Shown here: positions 27,195-34,878 of the stretch, piece by piece | Position numbering within the stretch: position 1 is the first letter of the stretch | How the letters are laid out: each line of letters starts with the position of its first letter | DNA from: Lacrimispora xylanolytica | Lineage (GTDB): Bacteria; Bacillota; Clostridia; Lachnospirales; Lachnospiraceae | Length of the DNA stretch: 64,000 bases | Reading direction: 5' to 3' | NCBI RefSeq assembly: GCF_026723765.1 | Contig: NZ_CP113524.1 | Span: 3,705,001-3,769,000 of the forward strand | Made by a program: the position numbers and the translations under genes | Notes under the pieces: generated by a model | Told to the model about the DNA's origin: nothing | Seen by the model: the letters and a program-made list of their open reading frames with translations, nothing else | The model's database searches: none

Positions 27195-27225
27195 CGCTCC
27201 TGCAAGTAATAGCAGGAGCGTTCCA
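27195..27225 (+). terminator. Stem-loop after rlmI-like gene
   Basis: CGCTCCTGC (27195-27203) pairs with GCAGGAGCG (27212-27220), 9 bp with an 8-base loop. The tail TTCCATTCGGT is only mildly T-rich, so efficiency is uncertain. Confidence 0.6.
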
Positions 27226-27340
27226 TTCGGTCATTCGGTTAGTTTCTACTAACTAAATATTTTCAAGTTGAATTCCTTGTATTGGATTTCATCTTACAAT
27301 TGATTCCACAAAACTTAACGGCGGGGAATGGAGATTTTAT

Positions 27341-29311
27341 ATGAAAGATATGTATCGCAAAGATAATATTTTTACCAAAGAAGAAATGGATGATATTTTT
27401 CTCATTCTGGAATATTCAGCTATTTCTCTTCTTGATATTAGGCATCATTTGATCTCTCCCGAAGAAGCTTTAAAAGATTGTATATTGCCTTCCAGTGCCT
27501 TTCTCTTTACGTATCCTGGAAAGGCAGAAGTGCTGTTGGGGGACAAATCCTATCAGATCAATCATTTCAGCCTCTTTCATGGCGGCAAAGGTACCTCCCT
27601 TTCCATTATTCCTCACGGTGAGTGGCTTGAATATTATATGATCTTCTACAAAACCGGTGAAACACAGTTTCACAAAGAGAAATTAAAGAAATTACTGGAG
27701 CAGATTAACCCATTTCAGCAGCAATATGGATTCACTCCCCAGAATCCGGTTTTTTTCACTGAGATTTTACGCAGTATATATGAACACTGGAACGAGCCTG
27801 CTCCCATGAAAAAATTTTATGAGAAATCTTTATTCTATCAATTTACCTATGAGCTATACAAAGAACTGGCAGAGGCCAGCGTATTGACCTTTGATCCAAA
27901 TATTGTAAAAATGACCATACGGTATATAGAAAAAAATTACGCAACTTCCATTGCAGTTCAGGATCTTTGTCAACGTTTTGGCATCAGCTACAGCCATTTT
28001 TACAGACTTTTCAAAAAGGAGACCGGTAGTACCTTTCAGGGATACTTATTAAAAATACGCTTGGAAAAGGCCCGGCAATATATGATAGAAAGCAGCTATT
28101 CACTTAGTGAAATTGCTAAATTTACCGGTTTTTATGACGAATTCCATCTAAGCAGCTCTTTTAAAAAGCTTACCGGCATGTCTCCGGCAACTTTAAGAAA
28201 GAATCTTACATGGGACAAGAAATATCCTTACATGGAAAATCCTGAGTTCTCACACTATAATGAAGCGTATCAAGTTAGTCAAAACAAACTCAATATACAA
28301 GGAGATATTATGTTAAAACATTTGAAAAACAAGACAGCAGTGATGGCTGCAGCGCTTTCATTCATGACTCTCTTATCCGGCTGTTCCACAGCATCATCAG
28401 TCTCAGACAACACGACTCCAACAGCCTCCCAGGCTGCAGACAATCAGAATTCTCAAAAAGATGATGATTCCCAAAAATCAGAAACAAAAATATTACAAAC
28501 GGTAAAAGGCGATGTGGAAATTCCCGTAACCCCAAAACGGGTCGTTACGGATAGTGGGCTATTAGGAGATATTCTGGCACTGGGTGTGACTCCAATAGCC
28601 ATTGAGAATTACGGTGCCGAAGATGTGTCCTATAAGGATTTAATCAAGGATATCACCGTCTTGGAAAAATGGGAACCAGAATACATTATGGCAGAGCAGC
28701 CAGATTTAATCATCACCCAATATGAAGAAAACTATGAGCAGCTATCAAAAATCGCACCAGCGGTTTATGTTCCCTCCGATCAGATGACGGTAGATGAAGA
28801 ATTATCATTTTTAGCAGAAGCCTTAGGAAAAGACCCGGAAGAAGGAAAAAAAATCCTGGACGCTTATTTTGAAAAAGTCGCTGAATATAAAGCCAAGTTA
28901 GAAGAAGCCGGCCTATACAACAAAACCTTCAGCGTCATCAGAGTCCAGGGAGAAAATCAGATCGGTGTTCGATGGAGCAACAATCTGGGCGGCCAGATTC
29001 TATTCGGCGCATTGGAGCTTCCTAAAACAGAAGGCGCGCAAGAAGAAATTGATGCAGGCCATGACTGGGGAGCAACTCTCTCCTTTGAAGCACTGCCTAA
29101 ATATATGGGGGATTACATTCTTGTGACGGAATACGGTAATTATGATTTAATCAAAGATAATCCGATCTGGAAGTCTCTTCCCGCTGTCGAGGCAGGTAAT
29201 ATTATTATACTCTCTGAGCCATTTATGTATCTGAATGATATTTACTCCTGGTCCGCCCAGTTAGACCTAGTGGGGGATGCTCTTTTGGAGTTAGCAAAGA
29301 AAGAAAAGTAA
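27341..29311 (+). CDS. AraC regulator in frame with siderophore-binding lipoprotein
   Basis: One uninterrupted 656-codon frame. Residues 1-290 are an AraC-family regulator with an N-terminal cupin-like sensing part and two helix-turn-helices (VQDLCQRFGISYSHFYRLFKKETG and EIAKFTGFYDEFHLSSSFKK). After about 30 linker residues comes M324, which starts a normal lipoprotein. No stop separates them. Fusions of AraC with a siderophore-binding domain are known (Btr of Bacillus subtilis), but there the binding domain lacks a signal peptide. Here an export signal sits in the middle, so either the downstream part is made separately, or the full protein spans the membrane, or an ancestral stop was lost. 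Iron-siderophore response is the likely role. Confidence 0.75.
   Translation: MKDMYRKDNIFTKEEMDDIFLILEYSAISLLDIRHHLISPEEALKDCILPSSAFLFTYPGKAEVLLGDKSYQINHFSLFHGGKGTSLSIIPHGEWLEYYMIFYKTGETQFHKEKLKKLLEQINPFQQQYGFTPQNPVFFTEILRSIYEHWNEPAPMKKFYEKSLFYQFTYELYKELAEASVLTFDPNIVKMTIRYIEKNYATSIAVQDLCQRFGISYSHFYRLFKKETGSTFQGYLLKIRLEKARQYMIESSYSLSEIAKFTGFYDEFHLSSSFKKLTGMSPATLRKNLTWDKKYPYMENPEFSHYNEAYQVSQNKLNIQGDIMLKHLKNKTAVMAAALSFMTLLSGCSTASSVSDNTTPTASQAADNQNSQKDDDSQKSETKILQTVKGDVEIPVTPKRVVTDSGLLGDILALGVTPIAIENYGAEDVSYKDLIKDITVLEKWEPEYIMAEQPDLIITQYEENYEQLSKIAPAVYVPSDQMTVDEELSFLAEALGKDPEEGKKILDAYFEKVAEYKAKLEEAGLYNKTFSVIRVQGENQIGVRWSNNLGGQILFGALELPKTEGAQEEIDAGHDWGATLSFEALPKYMGDYILVTEYGNYDLIKDNPIWKSLPAVEAGNIIILSEPFMYLNDIYSWSAQLDLVGDALLELAKKEK
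28310..29311 (+). CDS. Internal in-frame start: iron-siderophore-binding lipoprotein
   Basis: Within the long frame, ATG at 28310 has AAGGAG five bases upstream (28299-28304), a perfect ribosome site. It would give a 333-residue protein beginning with a Lys-rich N-terminus, hydrophobic core and lipobox LLSGC (Cys25), a Ser/Gln-rich spacer, then a Peripla_BP_2 fold (PKRVVTDSGLLGDILALG, EKWEPEYIMAEQPDLIIT). This is the normal architecture of FeuA/FhuD-like iron-siderophore binding proteins. No permease or ATPase gene is adjacent. Confidence 0.7.
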   Translation: MLKHLKNKTAVMAAALSFMTLLSGCSTASSVSDNTTPTASQAADNQNSQKDDDSQKSETKILQTVKGDVEIPVTPKRVVTDSGLLGDILALGVTPIAIENYGAEDVSYKDLIKDITVLEKWEPEYIMAEQPDLIITQYEENYEQLSKIAPAVYVPSDQMTVDEELSFLAEALGKDPEEGKKILDAYFEKVAEYKAKLEEAGLYNKTFSVIRVQGENQIGVRWSNNLGGQILFGALELPKTEGAQEEIDAGHDWGATLSFEALPKYMGDYILVTEYGNYDLIKDNPIWKSLPAVEAGNIIILSEPFMYLNDIYSWSAQLDLVGDALLELAKKEK

Positions 29312-29337
29312 GAAAGCATTACATGGAACACAAAGAA

Positions 29338-29394
29338 ACGCCTGGATTGAAATTTCCTATGGAAGTTCCAATCCAGGCGTCCTTTTATTTATTA
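29338..29394 (+). terminator. Terminator after the AraC/lipoprotein gene
   Basis: ACGCCTGGATTG pairs with CAATCCAGGCGT, extended by AAATTTCC / GGAAGTTC with wobble pairs, then CCTTTTATTTATT. A strong intrinsic terminator. Confidence 0.85.
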
Positions 29395-29404
29395 CACTTT
29401 GAGT

Positions 29405-29953
29405 CTATTGTTTCTCAGGCTGGGGATTCCCGCACCACTCATCTTTTAAAATCCCATATTCTAAGGTATCCAGCCAAATTGGCTCTCCACTCTCATCAGT
29501 CTTAAAATAGATGTTTTTAACCAGCAAGCCTTCCCGCCTCATAGACAAACGCTCCATCAGCTTCCAGGAACGCTCATTATTCGGATTGCACATGGCAACG
29601 ATTCGCCTTGCGCCAAGTTCACGAAAAGCATGATCAAGAAATGCTTTGGCACTCTCAAATGCCAATCCCTTTCCCTTATAACGAGGATTAAACACATACC
29701 CCAATTCCCAGGTGTCAAACTCCATTTTCTTAAATAGAAGCTCTCCTATTACTTTTCCATTCTCCTTTAGGCATACTGCGTAAAAGAAATCCTGTTCTGC
29801 TCTTTTTATTGCAGCTTCTCTGGCCCGGTCACTGGTATAAGCTTCATAGGGCAGATACCGGACTACCTCCTCATCGGAAAGATACTCATAAATATCCTGC
29901 CAATCTTCTGGCCGGAATCTGCGAATGAACAGCCGGTCTGTGGTTATTTTCAT
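29405..29953 (-). CDS. GNAT acetyltransferase, RimJ/RimL type
   Basis: A 182-residue N-acetyltransferase. TTDRLFIRRFRPEDWQDIYEYLSD at the start, the acetyl-CoA loop (FNPRYKGKGLAFESAKAFLDHAF), and CNPNNERSWKLMERLSMRREG are typical of the RimJ/RimL group acting on protein N-termini, amino acids or antibiotics. ATG 29953 with GGGAGG eight bases upstream is chosen over 29980. The substrate is unknown. Confidence 0.88.
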   Translation of the reverse strand: MKITTDRLFIRRFRPEDWQDIYEYLSDEEVVRYLPYEAYTSDRAREAAIKRAEQDFFYAVCLKENGKVIGELLFKKMEFDTWELGYVFNPRYKGKGLAFESAKAFLDHAFRELGARRIVAMCNPNNERSWKLMERLSMRREGLLVKNIYFKTDESGEPIWLDTLEYGILKDEWCGNPQPEKQ

Positions 29954-29976
29954 CTTATCATCCTCCCAGTTTTTTC

Positions 29977-30960
29977 TCATCTGTAAAACTGAGAATATAC
30001 ACCTCCGGGGACAACACCGCCCCGGTACTGTGCAAGCTCACTGACTGTGACCAGCTGATACCCTGCCTGCGTAAGCTTTGGTATGATTTCCAGAGCTGCC
30101 GCTCCTGTCTGGGGATATAATTCATGCATCAGCACAATGTCTCCATCTCTTACCTTAGTTAATACAGACTGTATGGTCTTATTGGTATTTCTTGTCTTCC
30201 AATCCAAGGTATCAATGCTCCACATGATCATAGGAGCCTTGACGTTCTGAAGAACGGTCTGGTTCTTATTTCCTCCCGGGAGTCTTACAAGCTGAGGCCT
30301 TACTCCAGTGGCTGCAAACACTGCATCGTTGCAGCGGTTGATCTCACTTTGTATCTGTGCACCGTTTAATCTGTTTAAGTACTTATGGTCAAAGGTGTGA
30401 TTTCCGATTTCATGTCCTTCCGCCACCATGCGCTTAAGCTCTGTTTCATAGGCTGCTGCTCTGCTTCCTACCACAAAGAATGTGGCTTTACCTCCGTACT
30501 GCGCGAGGGAATCCATGATTTGATTTCCTACAGGAGCGTAAGGGCCGTCATCAAAGGTCAGTGCCACCATGGGCCGGTTGGGGTCAATCTGTCTTCCAGT
30601 CTCTGCCGGCTGAGTTTCAGCTTGTCCACTTTCTTCGGAAGCTGTTTCGTTTGTGCTGCTTTCCTGACTGCTATCTTCCGTTTTTTGCTCCTGGCTTTTG
30701 TGCTCCTTGGTTTCCTCACTGGAGCTGCCTTGGGATTCTTTTTCAGCCTTACCGGGCTGGTCTGAAATGTTTCCGTTTTTATCTACCCATCTGGCAACGC
30801 CAGGTCCCAGGTTTTCATCTATCCAGCCATTTCTGACATCAGTCCTGTCTGGAGCCGGCGCAGTCTCATCTGCCATGGATGAAAATGGTGCGGCTGGTAC
30901 AAAGGCTGTTACAAGTGCGACAGCCATTAGAATACTTGTCCATTGTAAAAATCTCTTCAT
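29977..30960 (-). CDS. Secreted polysaccharide deacetylase (NodB homology)
   Basis: A 327-residue exported enzyme: signal peptide (1-31, ending near FSSMA), a Ser/Glu/Gln-rich low-complexity linker of about 60 residues, and a carbohydrate esterase 4 domain. NodB motifs: TFDDGP with catalytic Asp and metal Asp, HTFDH for zinc, RLPGGN, DTLDWK, and LMHE in place of the usual LxHD. It probably deacetylates peptidoglycan GlcNAc or MurNAc at the wall. The GNAT gene follows 23 bases later, likely one transcript. Confidence 0.92.
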   Translation of the reverse strand: MKRFLQWTSILMAVALVTAFVPAAPFSSMADETAPAPDRTDVRNGWIDENLGPGVARWVDKNGNISDQPGKAEKESQGSSSEETKEHKSQEQKTEDSSQESSTNETASEESGQAETQPAETGRQIDPNRPMVALTFDDGPYAPVGNQIMDSLAQYGGKATFFVVGSRAAAYETELKRMVAEGHEIGNHTFDHKYLNRLNGAQIQSEINRCNDAVFAATGVRPQLVRLPGGNKNQTVLQNVKAPMIMWSIDTLDWKTRNTNKTIQSVLTKVRDGDIVLMHELYPQTGAAALEIIPKLTQAGYQLVTVSELAQYRGGVVPGGVYSQFYR

Positions 30961-31049
30961 ATTTCATCACTCCTTTAGCGGTTACTGATTATTACTATAC
31001 AGGAAAGAATGAAGAATTGGAAGAAGTTTACTAAAAAAGTAAAGAAGCC

Positions 31050-31394
31050 TTAAAAGAAGCTTAAGTATCCTGGCCCACTAACAGCCAGAGCCGCCTCAAA
31101 CACAGGCTGATTCGTTTTAAATACAGGTATCCCCAGTTCCATTGCCTTTTCCTCCATTCCATCCTCAGGCTGAATGCCTTCTGCCAGTATAATGCAGGAA
31201 GCCTTTACCAAAGAAGCCACTGCCAGTGTATTTCTGTTTCCAATGACCGTTACCCAGGCGCAGCCCTCCGGTGCCTTTCCCATGGCATGGCTTAGAAGGT
31301 CACAGCAATAAGGGGTTGATATCCTTTGATTCCCCCAATTTCCTTCGGTCACCACCTCAAAATAACCGCTGTCTATCAGCTCTCTTATTGTCAT
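31050..31394 (-). CDS. DRTGG-domain protein beside the hydrogenase operon
   Basis: A 114-residue protein consisting of a DRTGG domain, the ligand-binding fold found in HPr kinase N-termini and phosphotransacetylase: MTIRELIDSGYFEV, AWVTVIGNRNTLAVASLVKASCIILAEG, and GIPVFKTNQPVFEAA. It is divergent from the HydABC operon; such proteins recur beside clostridial hydrogenase genes, so a regulatory role is inferred. It has no kinase domain. Confidence 0.75.
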   Translation of the reverse strand: MTIRELIDSGYFEVVTEGNWGNQRISTPYCCDLLSHAMGKAPEGCAWVTVIGNRNTLAVASLVKASCIILAEGIQPEDGMEEKAMELGIPVFKTNQPVFEAALAVSGPGYLSFF

Positions 31395-31443
31395 TTTTAT
31401 CCCCTTTTTTCCTTAATTCATAAAAATAAAAGCATTTATGATA

Positions 31444-31470
31444 ATTATAGCACAAATTACCCTAAGGTAA
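31444..31470 (-). promoter_or_regulatory. Promoter and palindrome before DRTGG gene
   Basis: On the minus strand TATAAT lies at 31449-31444. Upstream of it, TTACCCTAAGGTAA (31457-31470) has TTACC/GGTAA arms around CTAA and covers the -18 to -35 zone, as an operator would. It lies in the 199-base region shared with the divergent hydrogenase operon. It does not look like a Rex site. Confidence 0.4.
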
Positions 31471-31593
31471 TAGGAAGATTAGACGTAATGTTTGTTATTT
31501 TTTTGTCGAATATCATTCAAAACTATAGATTTTTTATCAATAACATGGTAAAATATCAGGTACATTGCACAACACATTTTAAGGAGGTTATTT

Positions 31594-32088
31594 ATGACTT
31601 GTATAAAGCAAGGCGTCCCTTTTCAGGGGACGAAAGAGCAGGAAGCTGCTTTGAAAGAAGCAATCTTCCTGCTGAAAGATGCAAAAGGATCTCTTATGCC
31701 TATCATGCAGAAGGCACAGGAGATTTACGGTTATCTTCCAATCGAAGTACAAACCATGATTTCCGATGAAACAGGCATTCCTCTGGAGAAAATCTATGGG
31801 GTAGCCACTTTTTATTCTCAATTCGCACTGCAGCCAAAGGGCAAATATCAGGTCTCAGTCTGTCTTGGGACCGCCTGCTATGTAAAAGGCTCGGGAGACA
31901 TCTTCCACAAGCTGGAAGAGCTTCTTGGAATCACCAACGGTGAATGCACACCGGATGGAAAGTTTTCTCTTGATTCCTGCCGCTGCGTAGGTGCCTGTGG
32001 TCTTGCCCCTGTCCTTATGGTCAACGGGGAAGTTTATGGAAGGCTTTCGGCTGACGATGTTCCTGACATCCTGGCCAAGTATGAATAA
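31594..32088 (+). CDS. hydC: HydC: NuoE-like [2Fe-2S] subunit of bifurcating hydrogenase
   Basis: A 164-residue thioredoxin-like ferredoxin of the NuoE family carrying one [2Fe-2S] cluster with Cys in CLGTACYVKGS and SCRCVGACGLAPV. In multimeric hydrogenases this subunit passes electrons between HydB and HydA. Perfect AAGGAGG six bases before ATG. It opens the five-gene operon hydC - HATPase - [2Fe-2S] - hydB - hydA. Confidence 0.9.
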   Translation: MTCIKQGVPFQGTKEQEAALKEAIFLLKDAKGSLMPIMQKAQEIYGYLPIEVQTMISDETGIPLEKIYGVATFYSQFALQPKGKYQVSVCLGTACYVKGSGDIFHKLEELLGITNGECTPDGKFSLDSCRCVGACGLAPVLMVNGEVYGRLSADDVPDILAKYE

Positions 32089-32103
32089 TTCAAAAGGTAT
32101 ATC

Positions 32104-32658
32104 ATGAAAGAGATCTCGTTACATATTCTGGATGCGGCAGAAAACTCCCTTCGGGCAGGCGCTTCCCTAATCTCCATCCTTGTTTGGGTGGATGAGAGGA
32201 ATGATCGTCTGACTACCGTCATTACTGATGACGGAAAAGGCATGACAGAGGAAACTTTGTTAAGGGTCACTGACCCGTTTTTTACCACAAGATCCACCAG
32301 AAACGTAGGACTTGGCATTCCATTTTTTAAATATGCGGCTGAAATTACCGGGGGAAGTTTCTCCATTTGGTCCAAACCGGAAAAGGGAACAACCGTAACC
32401 GCTGTCTTTTCCCTGTCCTGCATTGACCGAATGCCCCTTGGTGACATAAACAGCACCATAGAAACACTGATTCTTTGCCATCCAGACAAGAACTTTTTCT
32501 ATACCTACCGTTTTAATGAAGCAGCCTTTGAATTGGATACAAGAAGCTTCCGAAAGATCCTTTTGGATATCCCACTGAATGAGCCGGAGATATCTGCCTT
32601 TATAAAGGAATATTTACGGGAGAACAAATCGGAGATAGATGGAGATGCGGCCATTTAG
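32104..32658 (+). CDS. HATPase-domain protein in hydrogenase operon
   Basis: A 184-residue protein that is almost only a histidine-kinase-type ATPase domain: N-box DAAENSLRAGA, G1 DDGKGMTEE, F-box DPFFTTR, G2 GLGIPFFKYAAEITGG. No phospho-His dimerisation domain is present, resembling anti-sigma or serine kinase forms. It is placed 15 bases after hydC. Together with the SpoIIE phosphatase 6 kb downstream it could form a kinase/phosphatase switch; this is inference. Confidence 0.85.
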   Translation: MKEISLHILDAAENSLRAGASLISILVWVDERNDRLTTVITDDGKGMTEETLLRVTDPFFTTRSTRNVGLGIPFFKYAAEITGGSFSIWSKPEKGTTVTAVFSLSCIDRMPLGDINSTIETLILCHPDKNFFYTYRFNEAAFELDTRSFRKILLDIPLNEPEISAFIKEYLRENKSEIDGDAAI

Positions 32659-32681
32659 GGCCGTTTTATTGGAGGAATAAC

Positions 32682-33059
32682 ATGAAGACTCTTGAGGAAT
32701 TAAAGGAAATCCGAGATAAAATGCAGAGTCAGGTCGCCATGAGAAAAGAAGATCACGGGCGCACGCGCATTCTGGTGGGTATGTCCACATGCGGCATTGC
32801 AAGCGGCGCAAGACCTGTTCTACAGACACTGTCAAACCTGGTTCAGGAACACCATATGACAGACCGGTTCACCGTTATCCAGACCGGCTGCAATGGCTTA
32901 TGCCAGTACGAACCAATCGTAGAAATTTTGGAACCCGGAAAAGAAACCATCACTTACGTTAAGATGACCCCTGAAAAAGCAGAAGAAATCTTTCAGGAGC
33001 ATGTTATCAATGGTCAGGTTCTGGAAAACTATACGTTGGCTTTTGCTGACTCAAAATAA
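32682..33059 (+). CDS. Thioredoxin-like [2Fe-2S] ferredoxin in hydrogenase operon
   Basis: A 125-residue protein: a helical N-terminus followed by a thioredoxin-like [2Fe-2S] fold with STCGIASGARPV and QTGCNGLCQYEPIVEI supplying the Cys ligands. Similar to the N-terminal domain of HydB and to HydC, probably an extra electron carrier in the complex. 14 bases before hydB, in one transcript. Confidence 0.85.
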   Translation: MKTLEELKEIRDKMQSQVAMRKEDHGRTRILVGMSTCGIASGARPVLQTLSNLVQEHHMTDRFTVIQTGCNGLCQYEPIVEILEPGKETITYVKMTPEKAEEIFQEHVINGQVLENYTLAFADSK

Positions 33060-33073
33060 GGAGGAATCAGGAG

Positions 33074-34861
33074 ATGTATCGTTCACATGTATTGGTTTGC
33101 GGCGGCACAGGGTGCACCTCTTCCGGCAGCCAGCAGATTATGGCTAGATTAGAGGATGAACTTGGAAAACAGGGACTTTCTGAGGAAGTATCCGTAGTAC
33201 AGACCGGATGTCACGGTCTTTGCGCATTAGGACCTATTATGATCGTTTATCCGGACGCATCTTTTTATGCAATGGTCAAGGAAGAAGACATTCCGGAAAT
33301 TGTCAGTGAGCACTTATTAAAGGGGCGTCCAGTAGAGAGACTTCTCTATGAGGAGACCGTTACGCCATCAGGCATTAAGGCTTTAAGTGATACAGATTTC
33401 TATAAAAAGCAGCACAGAATCGCACTTAGAAACTGCGGTGTTATCAATCCCGAAGTAATTGAGGAATACATTGGTACCGGTGGCTATCAGGCGCTTGGTA
33501 AAGTTTTAACAGAGATGACTCCTGATGAAGTCATTCAGGAGCTTTTAGACAGCGGATTAAGAGGACGAGGCGGCGCAGGATTCCCTACTGGTTTAAAATG
33601 GAAGCTTGCAAAGCAGAACGATGCCGATCAAAAATATGTCTGCTGTAACGCGGATGAAGGAGATCCCGGTGCATTTATGGACCGTTCCGTTCTGGAAGGA
33701 GACCCACATGCACTTTTAGAAGCCATGACCATTGCAGGTTATGCCATCGGTGCTTCCCAGGGTTACATATATGTTCGTGCAGAGTATCCAATTGCGGTCG
33801 ATCGTCTTAGAATTGCTCTTGCACAGTCAAGAGAGATGGGACTTTTAGGAGATGATATCTTTGGAACCGGATTTTCCTTTGATATTGACCTTCGTCTTGG
33901 AGCAGGTGCCTTTGTATGCGGCGAAGAAACTGCCCTTATGGTTTCCATCGAAGGAAACCGCGGCGAGCCAAGACCACGTCCTCCATTCCCAGCCCAGAAG
34001 GGTCTTTTTGGCAAGCCTACCATCTTAAATAACGTAGAAACCTATGCAAATATTCCTCAGATCATCTTAAACGGCTCCAAATGGTTCGCTTCCATGGGTA
34101 CAGAGCGTTCCAAGGGAACCAAGGTATTTGCACTGGGCGGAAAGATTAAGAATACCGGACTGGTAGAAGTTCCTATGGGAACCACTCTCCGGGAGATCAT
34201 AGAGGAAGTGGGAGGCGGCATTCCAAACGGCAAGAAGTTTAAGGCAGCCCAGACCGGCGGTCCTTCCGGCGGCTGTATTCCCATGGAGCATTATGACATT
34301 CCCATTGATTACGATAACTTAATTGCCATTGGTTCCATGATGGGCTCCGGTGGTCTGATTGTTATGGATGAAACCGATTGTATGGTGGATATTGCCAAAT
34401 TCTTCTTAGAGTTTACCGTAGAAGAATCCTGCGGCAAATGTACTCCATGCCGAATCGGAACCAAGCGTATGCTGGAAATCCTCGATAAGATCACAAAGGG
34501 CCAGGCTACCCTGGAAGATGTGGATCGTCTGGAAGAGTTATGCGACTATGTAAAAGCAAACTCTGCATGCGGCTTAGGCCAGACAGCTCCCAATCCGGTT
34601 CTTTCCACCTTGAAGTTCTTCCGGGATGAATACAATGCCCACATTATAGACAAAACCTGTCCGGCTGGTGTGTGTAAAGCACTCCTCTCCTATTATATTG
34701 ATTCCGAAAAGTGCAGGGGCTGTACGCTCTGCGCCAGAAACTGTCCAGTTCAGGCAATCTCCGGTTCCGTTAAGAACCCTCATATCATTGACTTTGACAA
34801 ATGTATCAAGTGCGGTGTATGTATGGAGAAATGCAAATTTGACGCTGTTTATAAGAGATAA
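33074..34861 (+). CDS. hydB: HydB: NuoF-like NADH/FMN subunit of bifurcating hydrogenase
   Basis: A 595-residue flavoprotein, proposed site of electron bifurcation between NADH and ferredoxin. In order: thioredoxin-like [2Fe-2S] domain (CGGTGCTSSGS, CHGLCALGP), NuoF core with NADH site RGRGGAGFPTGLKW and FMN site GAGAFVCGEETALM, SLBB domain, the [4Fe-4S] motif ESCGKCTPCRIG, and two C-terminal ferredoxin clusters (CRGCTLCARNCP, CIKCGVCMEKC). The stop is next to the hydA leader. Confidence 0.94.
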   Translation: MYRSHVLVCGGTGCTSSGSQQIMARLEDELGKQGLSEEVSVVQTGCHGLCALGPIMIVYPDASFYAMVKEEDIPEIVSEHLLKGRPVERLLYEETVTPSGIKALSDTDFYKKQHRIALRNCGVINPEVIEEYIGTGGYQALGKVLTEMTPDEVIQELLDSGLRGRGGAGFPTGLKWKLAKQNDADQKYVCCNADEGDPGAFMDRSVLEGDPHALLEAMTIAGYAIGASQGYIYVRAEYPIAVDRLRIALAQSREMGLLGDDIFGTGFSFDIDLRLGAGAFVCGEETALMVSIEGNRGEPRPRPPFPAQKGLFGKPTILNNVETYANIPQIILNGSKWFASMGTERSKGTKVFALGGKIKNTGLVEVPMGTTLREIIEEVGGGIPNGKKFKAAQTGGPSGGCIPMEHYDIPIDYDNLIAIGSMMGSGGLIVMDETDCMVDIAKFFLEFTVEESCGKCTPCRIGTKRMLEILDKITKGQATLEDVDRLEELCDYVKANSACGLGQTAPNPVLSTLKFFRDEYNAHIIDKTCPAGVCKALLSYYIDSEKCRGCTLCARNCPVQAISGSVKNPHIIDFDKCIKCGVCMEKCKFDAVYKR

Positions 34862-34878
34862 TGGAGGGAGACCGCATC

